A stretch of DNA of 64,000 nucleotides, taken from NCBI RefSeq assembly GCF_014636295.1, contig NZ_BMEC01000008.1:1-64000 (forward strand). The letters are read 5' to 3'. Below, one piece after another: positions 9,708 to 20,008 of the stretch. The notes below the pieces were generated by a model that worked only from the letters and a program-made list of their open reading frames with translations, searched no databases and was not told the DNA's origin. This DNA comes from Marivirga lumbricoides (GTDB taxonomy: Bacteria > Bacteroidota > Bacteroidia > Cytophagales > Cyclobacteriaceae). Both the position numbers and the translations under genes were made by a program. How positions within the stretch are numbered: position 1 is the first letter of the stretch; the number at the start of each line of letters is the position of its first letter.

Positions 9708-12700
9708 TTATTTCAAAACCATTCCAACTCCAATCTTTTCCAGCAAATAGGGATTATGGTCGATGACCAGAATATCGTTGTCCGCACTCAGTTTTTCAAG
9801 GATGGCATATAGTAAATCTATATCAGCAAAATGCAAGCCCGTGCTGGGTTCATCTAAAATATACAATTCATTTTCGCCCTTAGCCTGAAGCCAATTCAGT
9901 AGTAGAAGTCTTTGCTTTTCCCCGGATGAAAGGGATTGCACAGGCTGATCTACCCTTAAATGCCCCAGGCCTATTTCTGCTAACTGATCCAAAAATTGTA
10001 GGGTTTTAGTGGAAGCTTTGGTTGCTAAAAGCCAATCTTTCAATTCCATTACACTTAAGGCCAGCACATCTGCAATGTTTTTTTCCTCTACTGAATATTT
10101 TAAAACATGTGTTTGATAGCGTTGCCCTTTGCACACTTCACATTTCTCTATCGCATTGGCTGCTACATCCAGGCTGGTTTCCACAAATCCTTTTCCTTTG
10201 CAATTAGGACATTGACTGCTTTTATTTTTATAAGAAAATTCCTGCGCTTTTAAACTCGTAGCTTTTGCATAAACCTTAGTGATATCCTTGAGAAGATTCA
10301 AATAATCAACCAATAAGGTGGCGGAATAGGATCTCAGTTTTTTAGTCTCAAAATAATGCGCTCCGGCATATTTCTGAGGTAATACGATGCTTTCACAACT
10401 CACCGGGCTGCCGGAATTAATACTCGGAATCAGGATCTCTTTCACAAGAGTGGTTTTTCCAATGCCTGACTTACCGCTAATAGCGGTTATGCCTCCCACA
10501 GGCACTTCCAGCTTTTCTCTTACCAGCGTGTGTCTGGCAGCATTTTTAATGCTGATATTTTTCTTTCCCGCTTTTAATTCTACCCGTTTTGAAGGGGCTT
10601 TCAGGTAAGGATGGCAATCAGCCTGCTTCAGAAAATCCTCGGCTGTACCTTCAAATGTGATGTGTCCGCCCAGTTGCCCCGCTTGTGGACCGAGCTCTAT
10701 CAAATGATCCGCTGCCAGTATAATTTCTTTATTGTGCTCAATCACCAATACAGAATTTCCCTTTTCAACCAGCTCCCTCAAAATCCGGATCAGGTCAGGA
10801 ATATTGTCATACGATAAACCGGCAGAAGGTTCATCTAACAAATAAGTGATCCCTTTCAGTGGCGAGTTCAGCTGTTTAATTAAAGCAATCCGCTGATTTT
10901 CTCCTCCTGAAAGGGTAGAAGATTTTCGGTTTAGCTGTAAATGGTCAATATGCAATTGATCTGCTCGCTTAATGGTATTAAGGAAGTAAGGCCGGATTTT
11001 TTCAATCAGCTTTTGATCTACCTCCTTTTGCTTTGGCTCTGGAGCAATCCAGTTTTCCAGGCCTTTAAAATCCATTCTTTTTATTTCATCAATAGACTTT
11101 CCGGCAATTTGAAAAGTTAAGCGTTCAGGTTTTAAACCACTTCCTTTGCAGTGACTGCATTGTGAGGGTGAAAACAATGCTTTGAGCTGATCAATGTGTT
11201 TGTTCTTCCGTGTTTTGTAATATTCTTCTTTCAGGTAATGAAAAAGACCTTTCCACTGCATGCTAATAGCCTGCGTACCTTCACTTGTTTTAGTTTTATA
11301 AATCCAGTTGGTCTTCCACACTTTTTCATCCGCACCATGGAAAAGTATTGATTCTTGCGCGTCTGTCAATTCCTGAAATGGTGTATCCAGTGTAAAGCCC
11401 TGCTCTTTACCGATCTCTTTTACAATGGCCATGTACTGGCTATCCGGCTGACCATAATATGCCAAAGCCTTGTTATGCTCAAAAAGTTCATCAGCAATGC
11501 TCTTTTCTTCATCGAGCACAATCTGATTTACATCAGGTAGTAATTCTTCTCCTAAACCATCGCAGACAGCACATTTACCCAGCTCATGGTTATCGGAAAA
11601 ATGACTGGCAGAAAGCTCCTCTCCTTCATATTGTGCTTTTCTGGAAAATGCAAAACGTAAAAATTTATCAATTCCGGTTTGTTTGGAAATATCTGACCGC
11701 TCTGTAAAACTTTTTTCTTTTCGAGTGATGCAAATAGTTGGGCTTAAGCCTTCGATATGATCCACCTCAAACTGGAAATTTACACCTACCCTGGACTGCT
11801 GATAGCTGGAAAACTGTTTGGTCATTTCCTGTAGTCCATAACCATGGAGTGTATCAATCAGTAAGGAAGATTTACCCGAACCGGAAATCCCTGTTACTAC
11901 TGACAATTGCCTTTTAGGCAGGTCTATGCTTACATCTTTGAGATAGTGTGTTCTGGCACCCCTGATGGAAATTACCTCTTTTTGCTGATCCTGGACTTTG
12001 GGCATACTTTCTGAAGCAGTTTCTGAAGTATTTTTAATGAACTTGTCACTGCAAGACTGAAAAAGCGGATGATTTTCAAAGCAAATAATGCCTGCTGTCT
12101 GTTTTTTTAACTGATGCAAAGCTTTAAGCAGCTGCCTTACATTCTGCTGATGCAATCCTATACTTGGTTCCTCTAATAGTAGCAGCGTGCTTTTTGATTG
12201 TTTTGCAAAATGTTTCGTCAATTTTATGCGCTGTGCTTCACCACCCGACAATGTATTGGAAGGCTGACCTAGTTTAATGTATTCCAACCCAAGTTGCAGC
12301 ATTAAAGAAAGCACTTTTTTGATTGGCTGTTCTTCACTAAAGAAATCATGTGCTTCCTCTATGCTAAGATTATAGATGTCCGCAATGTTTTTACTGTTCC
12401 AATGTACTTGTAAAACATCATGTTTGAATCGCTTACCATTACAGGTAGGGCAAACCTGGTTAATAGTACCCATTACGTTCATAGAAAGTGTAATGACACC
12501 AGCTCCTTCGCAGGTTTCACATCTTCCACTTTTGTTGTTGAATGAAAAAGCTCCTTTGGCTAATTTTAAGGCCTTGGCTTCTGCAGATTTGGCAAACAAA
12601 TCCCGAATTTTATCGGCTAAACCTGTATAGGTGGCAGGATTGCTTCGCGGTGTTTTTCCGATGGGCTGATCTGTTACCGTATGAAGCGTTAAATTCTCTC

Positions 12701-14198
12701 TTTGGCAGTACGCTGAAAGTGAAGATATGAATTGTGGTGTTTTCCTGGAAACTACCGCTAATTCAGCTTGCTGAGGTTGAAATGCAGCTGCCGATACTTG
12801 CTCAGGTGATTTCTCAGCGTTGGCTATTTCTTTATTCAGCTCAGCTAAAGTAGGGCTTGGTAGTCCTTTTGCACTCAAAAATTCTTCCATCGCCCCATTA
12901 AAAACTATCTCTCCTCCATGGATGCCCGCAGCAGGCCCTAATTCAACTATCCAGTCAGCTGAGCGGATAAAGTTTAAATCATGTTCTACCACCATCACCG
13001 TATTGCCTCGGCTGATTAATCGGTTAATGATATGGCGTAAATAACTTTGGTAATCTTCCGATAAACCAATGGAAGGCTCATCAAATACATACAAAATTCC
13101 TTGAAGGCTACTGTTTACCTGCTTCACCAGTTTAATGCGTTGCGCATCCCCTGAAGAAATATCTATACTTGGCGTGCTTAGCTGGTAGTGCTCCATACCC
13201 AGGCGAATTAGGTCGTTGAGTTGAACGCAGACTTTATCTACTAATACTTTTTCCCCTGCTGTAAGGCTCAGACTTTTCAGCAGATCATTCAGTTCAACCA
13301 GGGACAAATCCATCCATTGCTGGAAATTCAATCCTTTCCACTTGTATTTCAGGTGTTCAGCTTTTATCCTTGCTCCTTTACAGCTCGGGCAAGTGCGGGA
13401 ACTGGTAAACTTTAAGATATTCGGATTGCGATCTCTTTTAAGAATATCAGTCATAATCGGAAGAATGCCCTTATAATGCCATTCTTCCCGTGGCTTTGCT
13501 TTAAAACCTTCCCATCTCAACCTTGATTCTAGAGTATGTTTACCGTAGAAAACCTTAATGCGGTCACTGCCATTCAGCACTACCTGCTTTTGCTCCTCGG
13601 TGAGGTCTTTCCAAGGAACATCCACATTAAAATCATGTGCCTTACAAACTTTATTGAGTTCCTCCACAGTTACCTGCGAATACACAATGTAGCCATTGGG
13701 CAAAGTAGTGGTGATAGCACCTTCTCTCAGTGTTTTGTTTTCATCACCTATTAACTTATCGAGATCAATATATTCCGCTTGTCCAATTCCATTACAATGC
13801 TCGCATGCACCCTTCGGATGATTGAAGGAAAAGAGCGATTTGCTCATAGTGTGTGCAGCGGAATATCGGGCAAAAATAATTCTGAAGATCGCTGTCAGTT
13901 CAGACAGGGTGCCAAAAGTGGCATTGATAGATTGAAAGCGCTTGGTTTGCTCTACTTTAATAACGGGCGGCAGTGCTTCAATATCATCTACTTCAGCGGT
14001 GGGTATTAATTGCGCATTTTGCTGGCTATAAGCCGGCAGGCTTTCCAGAAAGTAGCGGTAACCTTCATTGGCAATTACGCCCATAGCAAAAGAAGATTTT
14101 CCGGAGCCCGACAAACCCGTTACCACAATTAGCTGATTTTCCGGAAGAGTGAGATTTATATTTTTGAGATTGTTCTGGTAGGCATTTTTGATGCGCAT
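9708..14198 (-). CDS. Tandem UvrA-like ABC ATPase, four nucleotide-binding domains
   Basis: 1496 aa, two UvrA-like halves joined (about 1-745 and 746-1496). Walker A motifs: GLSGSGKSS (28-36), GISGSGKSS (about 772) and GKSGIGKTT (about 1245). ABC signatures: SSGDAQR (about 352), LSGGEAQR (about 650), LSGGENQR (about 1095) and LSSGEKQR (about 1420). UvrA-type CxxC zinc modules occur throughout. The Walker A expected near 470-510 is missing, and its Walker B reads LLLEEPS. Both halves run straight from the first ATPase lobe (FARYSA..., FAFSRK...) to the zinc module, so the UvrB-binding insert of classical UvrA is absent. This points to a UvrA2/DrrC-like role in DNA-damage or drug tolerance rather than standard excision repair. 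Confidence 0.85.
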   Translation of the reverse strand: MRIKNAYQNNLKNINLTLPENQLIVVTGLSGSGKSSFAMGVIANEGYRYFLESLPAYSQQNAQLIPTAEVDDIEALPPVIKVEQTKRFQSINATFGTLSELTAIFRIIFARYSAAHTMSKSLFSFNHPKGACEHCNGIGQAEYIDLDKLIGDENKTLREGAITTTLPNGYIVYSQVTVEELNKVCKAHDFNVDVPWKDLTEEQKQVVLNGSDRIKVFYGKHTLESRLRWEGFKAKPREEWHYKGILPIMTDILKRDRNPNILKFTSSRTCPSCKGARIKAEHLKYKWKGLNFQQWMDLSLVELNDLLKSLSLTAGEKVLVDKVCVQLNDLIRLGMEHYQLSTPSIDISSGDAQRIKLVKQVNSSLQGILYVFDEPSIGLSEDYQSYLRHIINRLISRGNTVMVVEHDLNFIRSADWIVELGPAAGIHGGEIVFNGAMEEFLSAKGLPSPTLAELNKEIANAEKSPEQVSAAAFQPQQAELAVVSRKTPQFISSLSAYCQRENLTLHTVTDQPIGKTPRSNPATYTGLADKIRDLFAKSAEAKALKLAKGAFSFNNKSGRCETCEGAGVITLSMNVMGTINQVCPTCNGKRFKHDVLQVHWNSKNIADIYNLSIEEAHDFFSEEQPIKKVLSLMLQLGLEYIKLGQPSNTLSGGEAQRIKLTKHFAKQSKSTLLLLEEPSIGLHQQNVRQLLKALHQLKKQTAGIICFENHPLFQSCSDKFIKNTSETASESMPKVQDQQKEVISIRGARTHYLKDVSIDLPKRQLSVVTGISGSGKSSLLIDTLHGYGLQEMTKQFSSYQQSRVGVNFQFEVDHIEGLSPTICITRKEKSFTERSDISKQTGIDKFLRFAFSRKAQYEGEELSASHFSDNHELGKCAVCDGLGEELLPDVNQIVLDEEKSIADELFEHNKALAYYGQPDSQYMAIVKEIGKEQGFTLDTPFQELTDAQESILFHGADEKVWKTNWIYKTKTSEGTQAISMQWKGLFHYLKEEYYKTRKNKHIDQLKALFSPSQCSHCKGSGLKPERLTFQIAGKSIDEIKRMDFKGLENWIAPEPKQKEVDQKLIEKIRPYFLNTIKRADQLHIDHLQLNRKSSTLSGGENQRIALIKQLNSPLKGITYLLDEPSAGLSYDNIPDLIRILRELVEKGNSVLVIEHNKEIILAADHLIELGPQAGQLGGHITFEGTAEDFLKQADCHPYLKAPSKRVELKAGKKNISIKNAARHTLVREKLEVPVGGITAISGKSGIGKTTLVKEILIPSINSGSPVSCESIVLPQKYAGAHYFETKKLRSYSATLLVDYLNLLKDITKVYAKATSLKAQEFSYKNKSSQCPNCKGKGFVETSLDVAANAIEKCEVCKGQRYQTHVLKYSVEEKNIADVLALSVMELKDWLLATKASTKTLQFLDQLAEIGLGHLRVDQPVQSLSSGEKQRLLLLNWLQAKGENELYILDEPSTGLHFADIDLLYAILEKLSADNDILVIDHNPYLLEKIGVGMVLK

Positions 14199-14437
14199 AG
14201 ACTCTGTTTGGTTCTTTTTTTCGAAAAATTAAAGTTAAGAAGAATAAATTGAGTGAACATTAGTTTTGGCTAATCTCTCCTTATTCTGCAGTTTTTGTTT
14301 TTAATATTACTGTCTTGTTTTTATAAGAAGAGATTTATCAACCTAAAATAGATTTTTATGCAGCTAAACTCCTTAAATACATATTGGATGTAGAGACTGA
14401 AATTGAAGAGGCTATTTATCCATTAAAAAAATATTCA

Positions 14438-15847
14438 CTACTTCCCTAAATAATGAGTGGCTCCGCCTAAAAATGATTCTGCTGATTCCATAATGGTTTC
14501 GGAAAGCGTTGGGTGCGGATGGATAGTCAATGCTAAATCTTCAGTCGTGGCACCCATTTCCACTGCCAAAGCAATTTCAGGAATTAAGCTTCCTGCACCT
14601 TTTCCGGCCACCCCACCTCCTAAAACGATACCGCTTTCAGGATGCACAATTAATTTTGTAAGCCCGTTTGCTGTGCCAATGGCTTTGGCTCTTCCTGAGG
14701 CCCCCCATGGAAACTTCAACACTTTTACTTTTTTATCTTTTGCATCAGTTTCTGTAAGTCCACACCACGCTATTTCAGGATTGGTGAAAACAATTCCGGG
14801 AATTACTTTTGGCGCATAAGCTGCACCAGGGTGTCCTGCAATCACTTCCGCAGCAATTCTTCCTTCGTGTGATGCTTTGTGTGCCAGCATAGGCTCTCCG
14901 GTGACATCTCCAATGGCATAAATATTTTTCACATTGGTTGCCCTCTTATCATCCACTTTGATAAAGCCTTTGTCATCCATTTCAATACCCGCTTTTTCTA
15001 TATTGAATGAATCTGTATTGGGTTTTCTGCCGACTGCTACCAAAACCTTATCGTACTTTTTCTTCTGGCTTTCTTTTTCGCCTTTCAGGATTACAGTCAC
15101 TTTTTTATCTTTCACTGTCGCTTTTTCCACGGAGGTTTTAAAATAGACCTCCTCAAAAAGCTGCTTGCTTTCTTTTTCAAATATTTTTACCAGATCTCTG
15201 TCCGCTCCCGGCAAAAAACTTTCAGTCATTTCAGCAATAGAAACTTTTGAGCCAAAGGAAGCAAAAGCGCTTCCTAATTCCAGGCCTATGTAACCTCCAC
15301 CAATTACCAACATTTTTTCAGGAATTTCCTTCAGATCTAAAGCATCTGTTGAATCAATAATGAATTTATAGTCATATTCAATATTGGGTATTGTTGAAGG
15401 GCCCGAGCCAGTTGCGATAATTACATTTTCAAAAGTAACGGTGGAATCTTCTCCATCCACATTTTCTATCTCTAGTGTCGTATCCGACTTAAATCTGGCT
15501 CTGCCTTTTATGTATTCTATTTTTCTGGCTTTGGAAAGCTGTCCCAGTCCTCCTGTCAGCTGTTTAACAGTTTCATCTTTCCATTTGAAGATTTTTGCAG
15601 CATCCACGGAAGGAGGTTCAAATGCAATTCCCCAATCTTCTGCCTGCATGGCCTCCTGTTTTATTTTGGCTAAATGGAGCAATGCTTTAGAGGGAATACA
15701 GCCCCGGTATAGACATACTCCACCTGGATTTACTTCCGGATCGACTAAAGTTACTTTTAACCCTAAGTCGGCCGCATGAAAAGCAGCAGCATAGCCACCC
15801 GGACCTGCTCCTATAATCACCAATTGCTTTTTATTTTTGTCGGACAT
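14438..15847 (-). CDS. lpd: Dihydrolipoyl dehydrogenase (E3)
   Basis: 469 aa from the ATG at 15847, just before the FAD-binding GAGPGGYAAAF motif; an upstream TTG would overlap the preceding stop and adds an unconserved leader. FAD/NAD oxidoreductase that re-oxidises the lipoyl arm of the pyruvate dehydrogenase complex. Redox-active disulfide GVCLYRGCIPSK, NAD-binding GGGYIGLELG, and the C-terminal interface His-Glu region (HPHPTLSE) are all present. Third gene of aceE-aceF-lpd, 20 bp after aceF. Confidence 0.96.
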   Translation of the reverse strand: MSDKNKKQLVIIGAGPGGYAAAFHAADLGLKVTLVDPEVNPGGVCLYRGCIPSKALLHLAKIKQEAMQAEDWGIAFEPPSVDAAKIFKWKDETVKQLTGGLGQLSKARKIEYIKGRARFKSDTTLEIENVDGEDSTVTFENVIIATGSGPSTIPNIEYDYKFIIDSTDALDLKEIPEKMLVIGGGYIGLELGSAFASFGSKVSIAEMTESFLPGADRDLVKIFEKESKQLFEEVYFKTSVEKATVKDKKVTVILKGEKESQKKKYDKVLVAVGRKPNTDSFNIEKAGIEMDDKGFIKVDDKRATNVKNIYAIGDVTGEPMLAHKASHEGRIAAEVIAGHPGAAYAPKVIPGIVFTNPEIAWCGLTETDAKDKKVKVLKFPWGASGRAKAIGTANGLTKLIVHPESGIVLGGGVAGKGAGSLIPEIALAVEMGATTEDLALTIHPHPTLSETIMESAESFLGGATHYLGK

Positions 15848-15867
15848 ATTCGTTCTTACATTTAAAA

Positions 15868-17328
15868 TCAAGCTCCCAGCAATGCTTTATAAGGATCTTC
15901 CAAAGCCTGGCTAATCCATTTTATAAATTCTGCTCCTTCTGCACCATCAATTAAGCGGTGGTCATAAGAAAGGCTTAATGGCAAAATAGGCTTAGGCTCA
16001 AAGCTACCCTCTACATAAACAGGCTTAATAGAGGTTTGGGAGATCCCCAAAATAGCCACCTGCGGATGGTAAATAATCGGGGTGAAATTAGTACCTCCAA
16101 TTCCTCCCAAATTAGAAATAGTGAAATTACCTCCCTGCATATCTTCAGCGGTTAGTTTCTGATCGCGTGCTTTTTTTGCTAATTCATTTATTTCAATAGA
16201 GAGTTCTATGATGCTTTTTCGATTAACATCCCGTACAACCGGCACAAGCAAGCCTTTATCAGTAGCCACCGCTATGCCGATATTGACATATTTTTTGAGA
16301 ATCATCTCGTCATTTTCTTCATCAATACTGGCATTGAATTTCGGAAATTGCTGTAAAGCACTGGCCGCTATTTTTAATAAAACTGCAGTAATAGTTAATT
16401 TCCCTCCGGCTTTTTCCACCTGCTCTTTATTCTTCTCCATATATTCCTCAATTCCGGAAATATCCGCTTCATCAAATTGGAAAACATGAGGAATATTTTG
16501 CCAGGAAGCAGTTACATTTTTGGCCGTAGCTTTTCTAATGCCGGAAAGCGGTTCTCTTTCTACCTTGCCCCATTGGCTGAAATCAGGGAGTGAAAGTGCT
16601 GAGCCTTCTTTCTTTTTCGCATGGGATTTAACATCTTCTTCAGATATTCTGCCTCCCGGGCCACTGCCTTTTACCTGGCTTATAGATACGCCCATTTCAC
16701 GAGCCAGCCTGCGCGTTGCGGGTGAAGCTGCTACTTCACTGTTATCCTGCGCAGTATCTGATTTTGAAGAATCTGATTTCTGCTTTTTAGGCTGTTCTTT
16801 TTTATCAGCTTTCTCTTTTTCATCAGGGTCTTTCTCTTCTTCATCGGAATCGTCTTCTTCGTCTTCCTTATCATCATCCTCTTCATCTGCTTCTGAATCA
16901 GACTCCTCTTTTTCTTCTGATGATTTTTTCTCCTTTTTATCAGCCTTTTTGCCGGCTTTCTCTTCCTCTACTTCATCGTCTTCGTCCTCCTCTTCATCAT
17001 CAGAATCATCTTTCTTTTGCTTCTTCTGCTTTGTGTCATTTTCTTTACCGTCATCACTGGCTTCCTCTCCACTATCTTCCCCTTCCTCACCATCTTCTTC
17101 CAGTATTAAAACCACATCACCAACTTTTACCTCATCGCCTTCTTTCAACTTAATTTCCTTCACCTTTCCGGCATCAGAAGAAGGCACTTCTACGGAAGCT
17201 TTATCTGTTTCCAGTGCAATAATAGATTGTTCTTTTTCAATGGTATCTCCTTCAGCAACCATTATTTCAGCCACTGTGGCAGATTCAACGCCTTCTGATA
17301 TTTGCGGTATTTTAACTTCTTTAGCCAT
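15868..17328 (-). CDS. aceF: Pyruvate dehydrogenase E2, dihydrolipoamide acetyltransferase
   Basis: 486 aa. One lipoyl domain (1-80) with the lipoyl Lys in ALETDKASVEV; a peripheral-subunit-binding domain at about 200-240 (SPATRRLAREMGV...GSGPGGRI); a catalytic domain at about 255-486 with the active-site YDHRLIDG. Transfers acetyl groups from lipoamide to CoA. The linker between lipoyl and binding domains (about 80-200) is not the usual Ala-Pro hinge but an extreme Glu/Asp/Lys/Ser tract. It lies 13 bp after aceE. Confidence 0.95.
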   Translation of the reverse strand: MAKEVKIPQISEGVESATVAEIMVAEGDTIEKEQSIIALETDKASVEVPSSDAGKVKEIKLKEGDEVKVGDVVLILEEDGEEGEDSGEEASDDGKENDTKQKKQKKDDSDDEEEDEDDEVEEEKAGKKADKKEKKSSEEKEESDSEADEEDDDKEDEEDDSDEEEKDPDEKEKADKKEQPKKQKSDSSKSDTAQDNSEVAASPATRRLAREMGVSISQVKGSGPGGRISEEDVKSHAKKKEGSALSLPDFSQWGKVEREPLSGIRKATAKNVTASWQNIPHVFQFDEADISGIEEYMEKNKEQVEKAGGKLTITAVLLKIAASALQQFPKFNASIDEENDEMILKKYVNIGIAVATDKGLLVPVVRDVNRKSIIELSIEINELAKKARDQKLTAEDMQGGNFTISNLGGIGGTNFTPIIYHPQVAILGISQTSIKPVYVEGSFEPKPILPLSLSYDHRLIDGAEGAEFIKWISQALEDPYKALLGA

Positions 17329-17341
17329 AGTTTAAATAATA

Positions 17342-20008
17342 TTAAGCGGTTCGTGGATTTACTTTTTCCGGATTGATTCCTAAATTTTTAATAGCTTCTT
17401 TCAACTCTTTTAATTCCAAATGCCCTTGTTCTGCCAAAGCATACAATGCAGCGTAAGCAATGTGCCTGGCATTTACTTCAAAGAATTCTCTCAGGTGCTC
17501 TCTGTTATCGCTGCGGCCAAAGCCATCGGTGCCAAGAACAGTCAATTGAGCCGGAAACCATTTTGATACAGACTCGGGTAAAGCCTTTAAGTAATCGGAT
17601 GCAGCCACAAAAATTCCTTTTTCATCTTTTAGGCACTCCTCAATATAAGTACGCTTTTTATTGAGTCGGGCATCCAGTCTGTTGCTTCTTTCGGTATCAA
17701 TTGCATCGTCATAGAGTGCTTTATAACTTGTAACACTCCAAACATCAGCCGATACATTGTACTCTTTCTCCAGCAGTTCAGCTGCTTCCATCACTTGGGT
17801 AATAATAGCTCCGCTTCCAAACAGGTGTACTTTTCTTTTTCTTTTGCTATTAGATGACTTTTGGAATTTATACATCCCTTTTATAATGCCCTCTTCACTT
17901 TTTTCCGGCATTTCAGGCATTTTATAAGTGTCATTTCCTACCGTGAGATAGTAGAAAATTTCCTCTTTATCGGTATACATTCTTTTGAGACCATCCTGCA
18001 TAATAATAGCAATTTCAAAAGCAAATGCAGGATCGTAAGCCCGTAGGTTAGGTACAGAAAGCGCATACACATGACTTTGTCCATCCTGATGCTGCAAGCC
18101 CTCACCCGGCATGCTGGACCTGCCCGCAATCCCGCCAATTAAGAATCCTTTGGCTCCGGCATCTGCAGCGGCCCAGATAAGATCGCCAATGCGCTGAAAG
18201 CCAAACATGGAGTAAAAGAAATAAAACGGAATGGTAGTAATGCCATGATTAAAATGAGCTGTGCCAGCTGCTATAAATTCACTTATACAGCCAGCTTCCG
18301 TTATACCTTCTTCCAAAATAACACCGTCTTTAGCCTGCTTGTAATAAAGTAAACTGCCTTTATCAACCGGCTCATATTTTTGCCCTTCAGGATCATAAAT
18401 TCCCAGCTGACCGAAAAATCCTTCCAGTCCAAAAGTTCTGGATTCATCTGGAATAATAGGGATGATGCGTTTTTTAAACTCCTTATTATTCAACAACTTG
18501 CCCATTACTTTTACCACTACCATGGTAGTGGCTACTTCATCATCTCCCGAACCTTTCAAGTACTCCTCAAAAATTTTCGCCTCTGGCTCGGGCAGTGGCT
18601 CAGTAATATCTTTTCGCTGGGGAAGGTAGCCGCCAGCCTCTTTTCTTTGCTGGTGAAGGTATTTTAGTTCTTCGCTTTCCTCATCAGGTTTTATAAATGG
18701 CATTTTCTCCAACTCATCATCTGGAATATCCACCTTAAACCTATCGCGAAAGTGCTTTAGACCATCAACATTCATTTTTTTGGTTTGATGCGCCACATTG
18801 CTTGCTTCCCCGGCATCACCCTGTCCATATCCTTTAATGGTTTGCGCCAGAATTACAGTAGGCTGGCCTTTATGATTTACGGCAGCATGGTAAGCATTAT
18901 AAATTTTGTGCGAATCGTGGCCTCCTCTTTTTAACCTTTTGAGTTGCTGATCTGAATAGTCTGCCACTAACTCTTTTAAACTTTCATCTTTTCCGAAGAA
19001 ATCTTCTCTGATAAAATCACCATAAGAAAAAGCATATTTTTGAAGCTGCCCGTCCGGCACTTCGTTGAGCATATTGATAATTTTTCCACTGCTGTCTTTT
19101 TCAAAAAGCGAATCCCAATCCTGGCCCCACAGCAGTTTAATTACATTCCAGCCTGCTCCTTTAAAAAGGGCTTCAAACTCCTGAATGGCTTTTCCATTTC
19201 CTCTAACAGGTCCGTCCAGCCTTTGCAGATTACAATCTACTACAAAAATGAGGTTGTCGAGTTTGTCTCTGGCCGCTATACTTAATGAGCCAGTGGATTC
19301 CGGCTCATCCATTTCGCCATCTCCCAAATAGGCCCATACTTTTTTATCATTTTCTTTAATTAGCCCCCTGTTGTACAAATATTTGTTATATCGGGCCTGG
19401 TAAATAGCCATAACCGGAGCCAAGCCCATTGAAACTGTGGGGAAACGCCAAAAATCAGGCATTAAATGAGGATGCGGGTAAGAGGATAAACCTTTTTCTT
19501 CCCGGAGCTCATGCCTGAAATTCTCCAATTGCTTTTCCGAAATCCTGCCTTCCAAAAAAGCTCTTGCATAAATGCCGGGTGAAGCGTGCCCCTGAAAATA
19601 GACCATATCACCCAGTCCTTTCTTATCTACCTTAAAAAAGTGATGAAAACCTACTTCCCATAAATTAGCGATAGAACTGTAAGTGGAAATATGGCCTCCT
19701 ATGCCTTTATCGTTCTGGTTAGCCCTGGCTACCATTGCCATGGCATTCCAACGGATCATTCCTGTGAGTTTCTTCTCTATTTCTAAATCACCCGGATAAT
19801 CCACTTCCTTTTCTACCGGAATGGTATTGATGTAGGGCGTGTTATAAAGCTGAGAAAATTGCACTCCATGTTTTTGCGCTTCATCCCTAAGAATGTCCAG
19901 AAGCTCTTTCGCCCTTTCCTCTGATTCATTTTCCAGAATATAACGAAGCGATGCCAGCCACTCCTGATTTTCGATTTCATAAACTTTGTTTTCTTCGCTT
20001 TTCGCCAT
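17342..20008 (-). CDS. aceE: Pyruvate dehydrogenase E1, homodimeric type
   Basis: 888 aa, the length of AceE. Thiamine-diphosphate enzyme that decarboxylates pyruvate and acetylates the E2 lipoyl arm. The TPP/Mg motif GDGEMDEPES...DCNLQRLDG lies at about 228-260, and the N-terminal GGHISTYSS region is conserved. First gene of the pdh operon. Bacteroidota often carry the heterodimeric PdhA/PdhB E1 instead, so the AceE type may reflect ancestral exchange, but base composition is like its neighbours. No promoter fitting TAnnTTTG was found in the 633 bp upstream; a TTGCTA/TAGCAA hairpin sits about 200 bp upstream. Confidence 0.96.
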   Translation of the reverse strand: MAKSEENKVYEIENQEWLASLRYILENESEERAKELLDILRDEAQKHGVQFSQLYNTPYINTIPVEKEVDYPGDLEIEKKLTGMIRWNAMAMVARANQNDKGIGGHISTYSSIANLWEVGFHHFFKVDKKGLGDMVYFQGHASPGIYARAFLEGRISEKQLENFRHELREEKGLSSYPHPHLMPDFWRFPTVSMGLAPVMAIYQARYNKYLYNRGLIKENDKKVWAYLGDGEMDEPESTGSLSIAARDKLDNLIFVVDCNLQRLDGPVRGNGKAIQEFEALFKGAGWNVIKLLWGQDWDSLFEKDSSGKIINMLNEVPDGQLQKYAFSYGDFIREDFFGKDESLKELVADYSDQQLKRLKRGGHDSHKIYNAYHAAVNHKGQPTVILAQTIKGYGQGDAGEASNVAHQTKKMNVDGLKHFRDRFKVDIPDDELEKMPFIKPDEESEELKYLHQQRKEAGGYLPQRKDITEPLPEPEAKIFEEYLKGSGDDEVATTMVVVKVMGKLLNNKEFKKRIIPIIPDESRTFGLEGFFGQLGIYDPEGQKYEPVDKGSLLYYKQAKDGVILEEGITEAGCISEFIAAGTAHFNHGITTIPFYFFYSMFGFQRIGDLIWAAADAGAKGFLIGGIAGRSSMPGEGLQHQDGQSHVYALSVPNLRAYDPAFAFEIAIIMQDGLKRMYTDKEEIFYYLTVGNDTYKMPEMPEKSEEGIIKGMYKFQKSSNSKRKRKVHLFGSGAIITQVMEAAELLEKEYNVSADVWSVTSYKALYDDAIDTERSNRLDARLNKKRTYIEECLKDEKGIFVAASDYLKALPESVSKWFPAQLTVLGTDGFGRSDNREHLREFFEVNARHIAYAALYALAEQGHLELKELKEAIKNLGINPEKVNPRTA

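Noticed and set aside
15848-15871. TTG start for lpd overlapping aceF
   Set aside because: An ATG at 15847 directly precedes the FAD-binding motif, and the extension is unconserved.
16520-17335. Long Ser/Pro-rich reading frame on the plus strand
   Set aside because: It is the antisense shadow of the Glu/Asp/Lys-rich linker of aceF; its composition follows from the codons of that strand.
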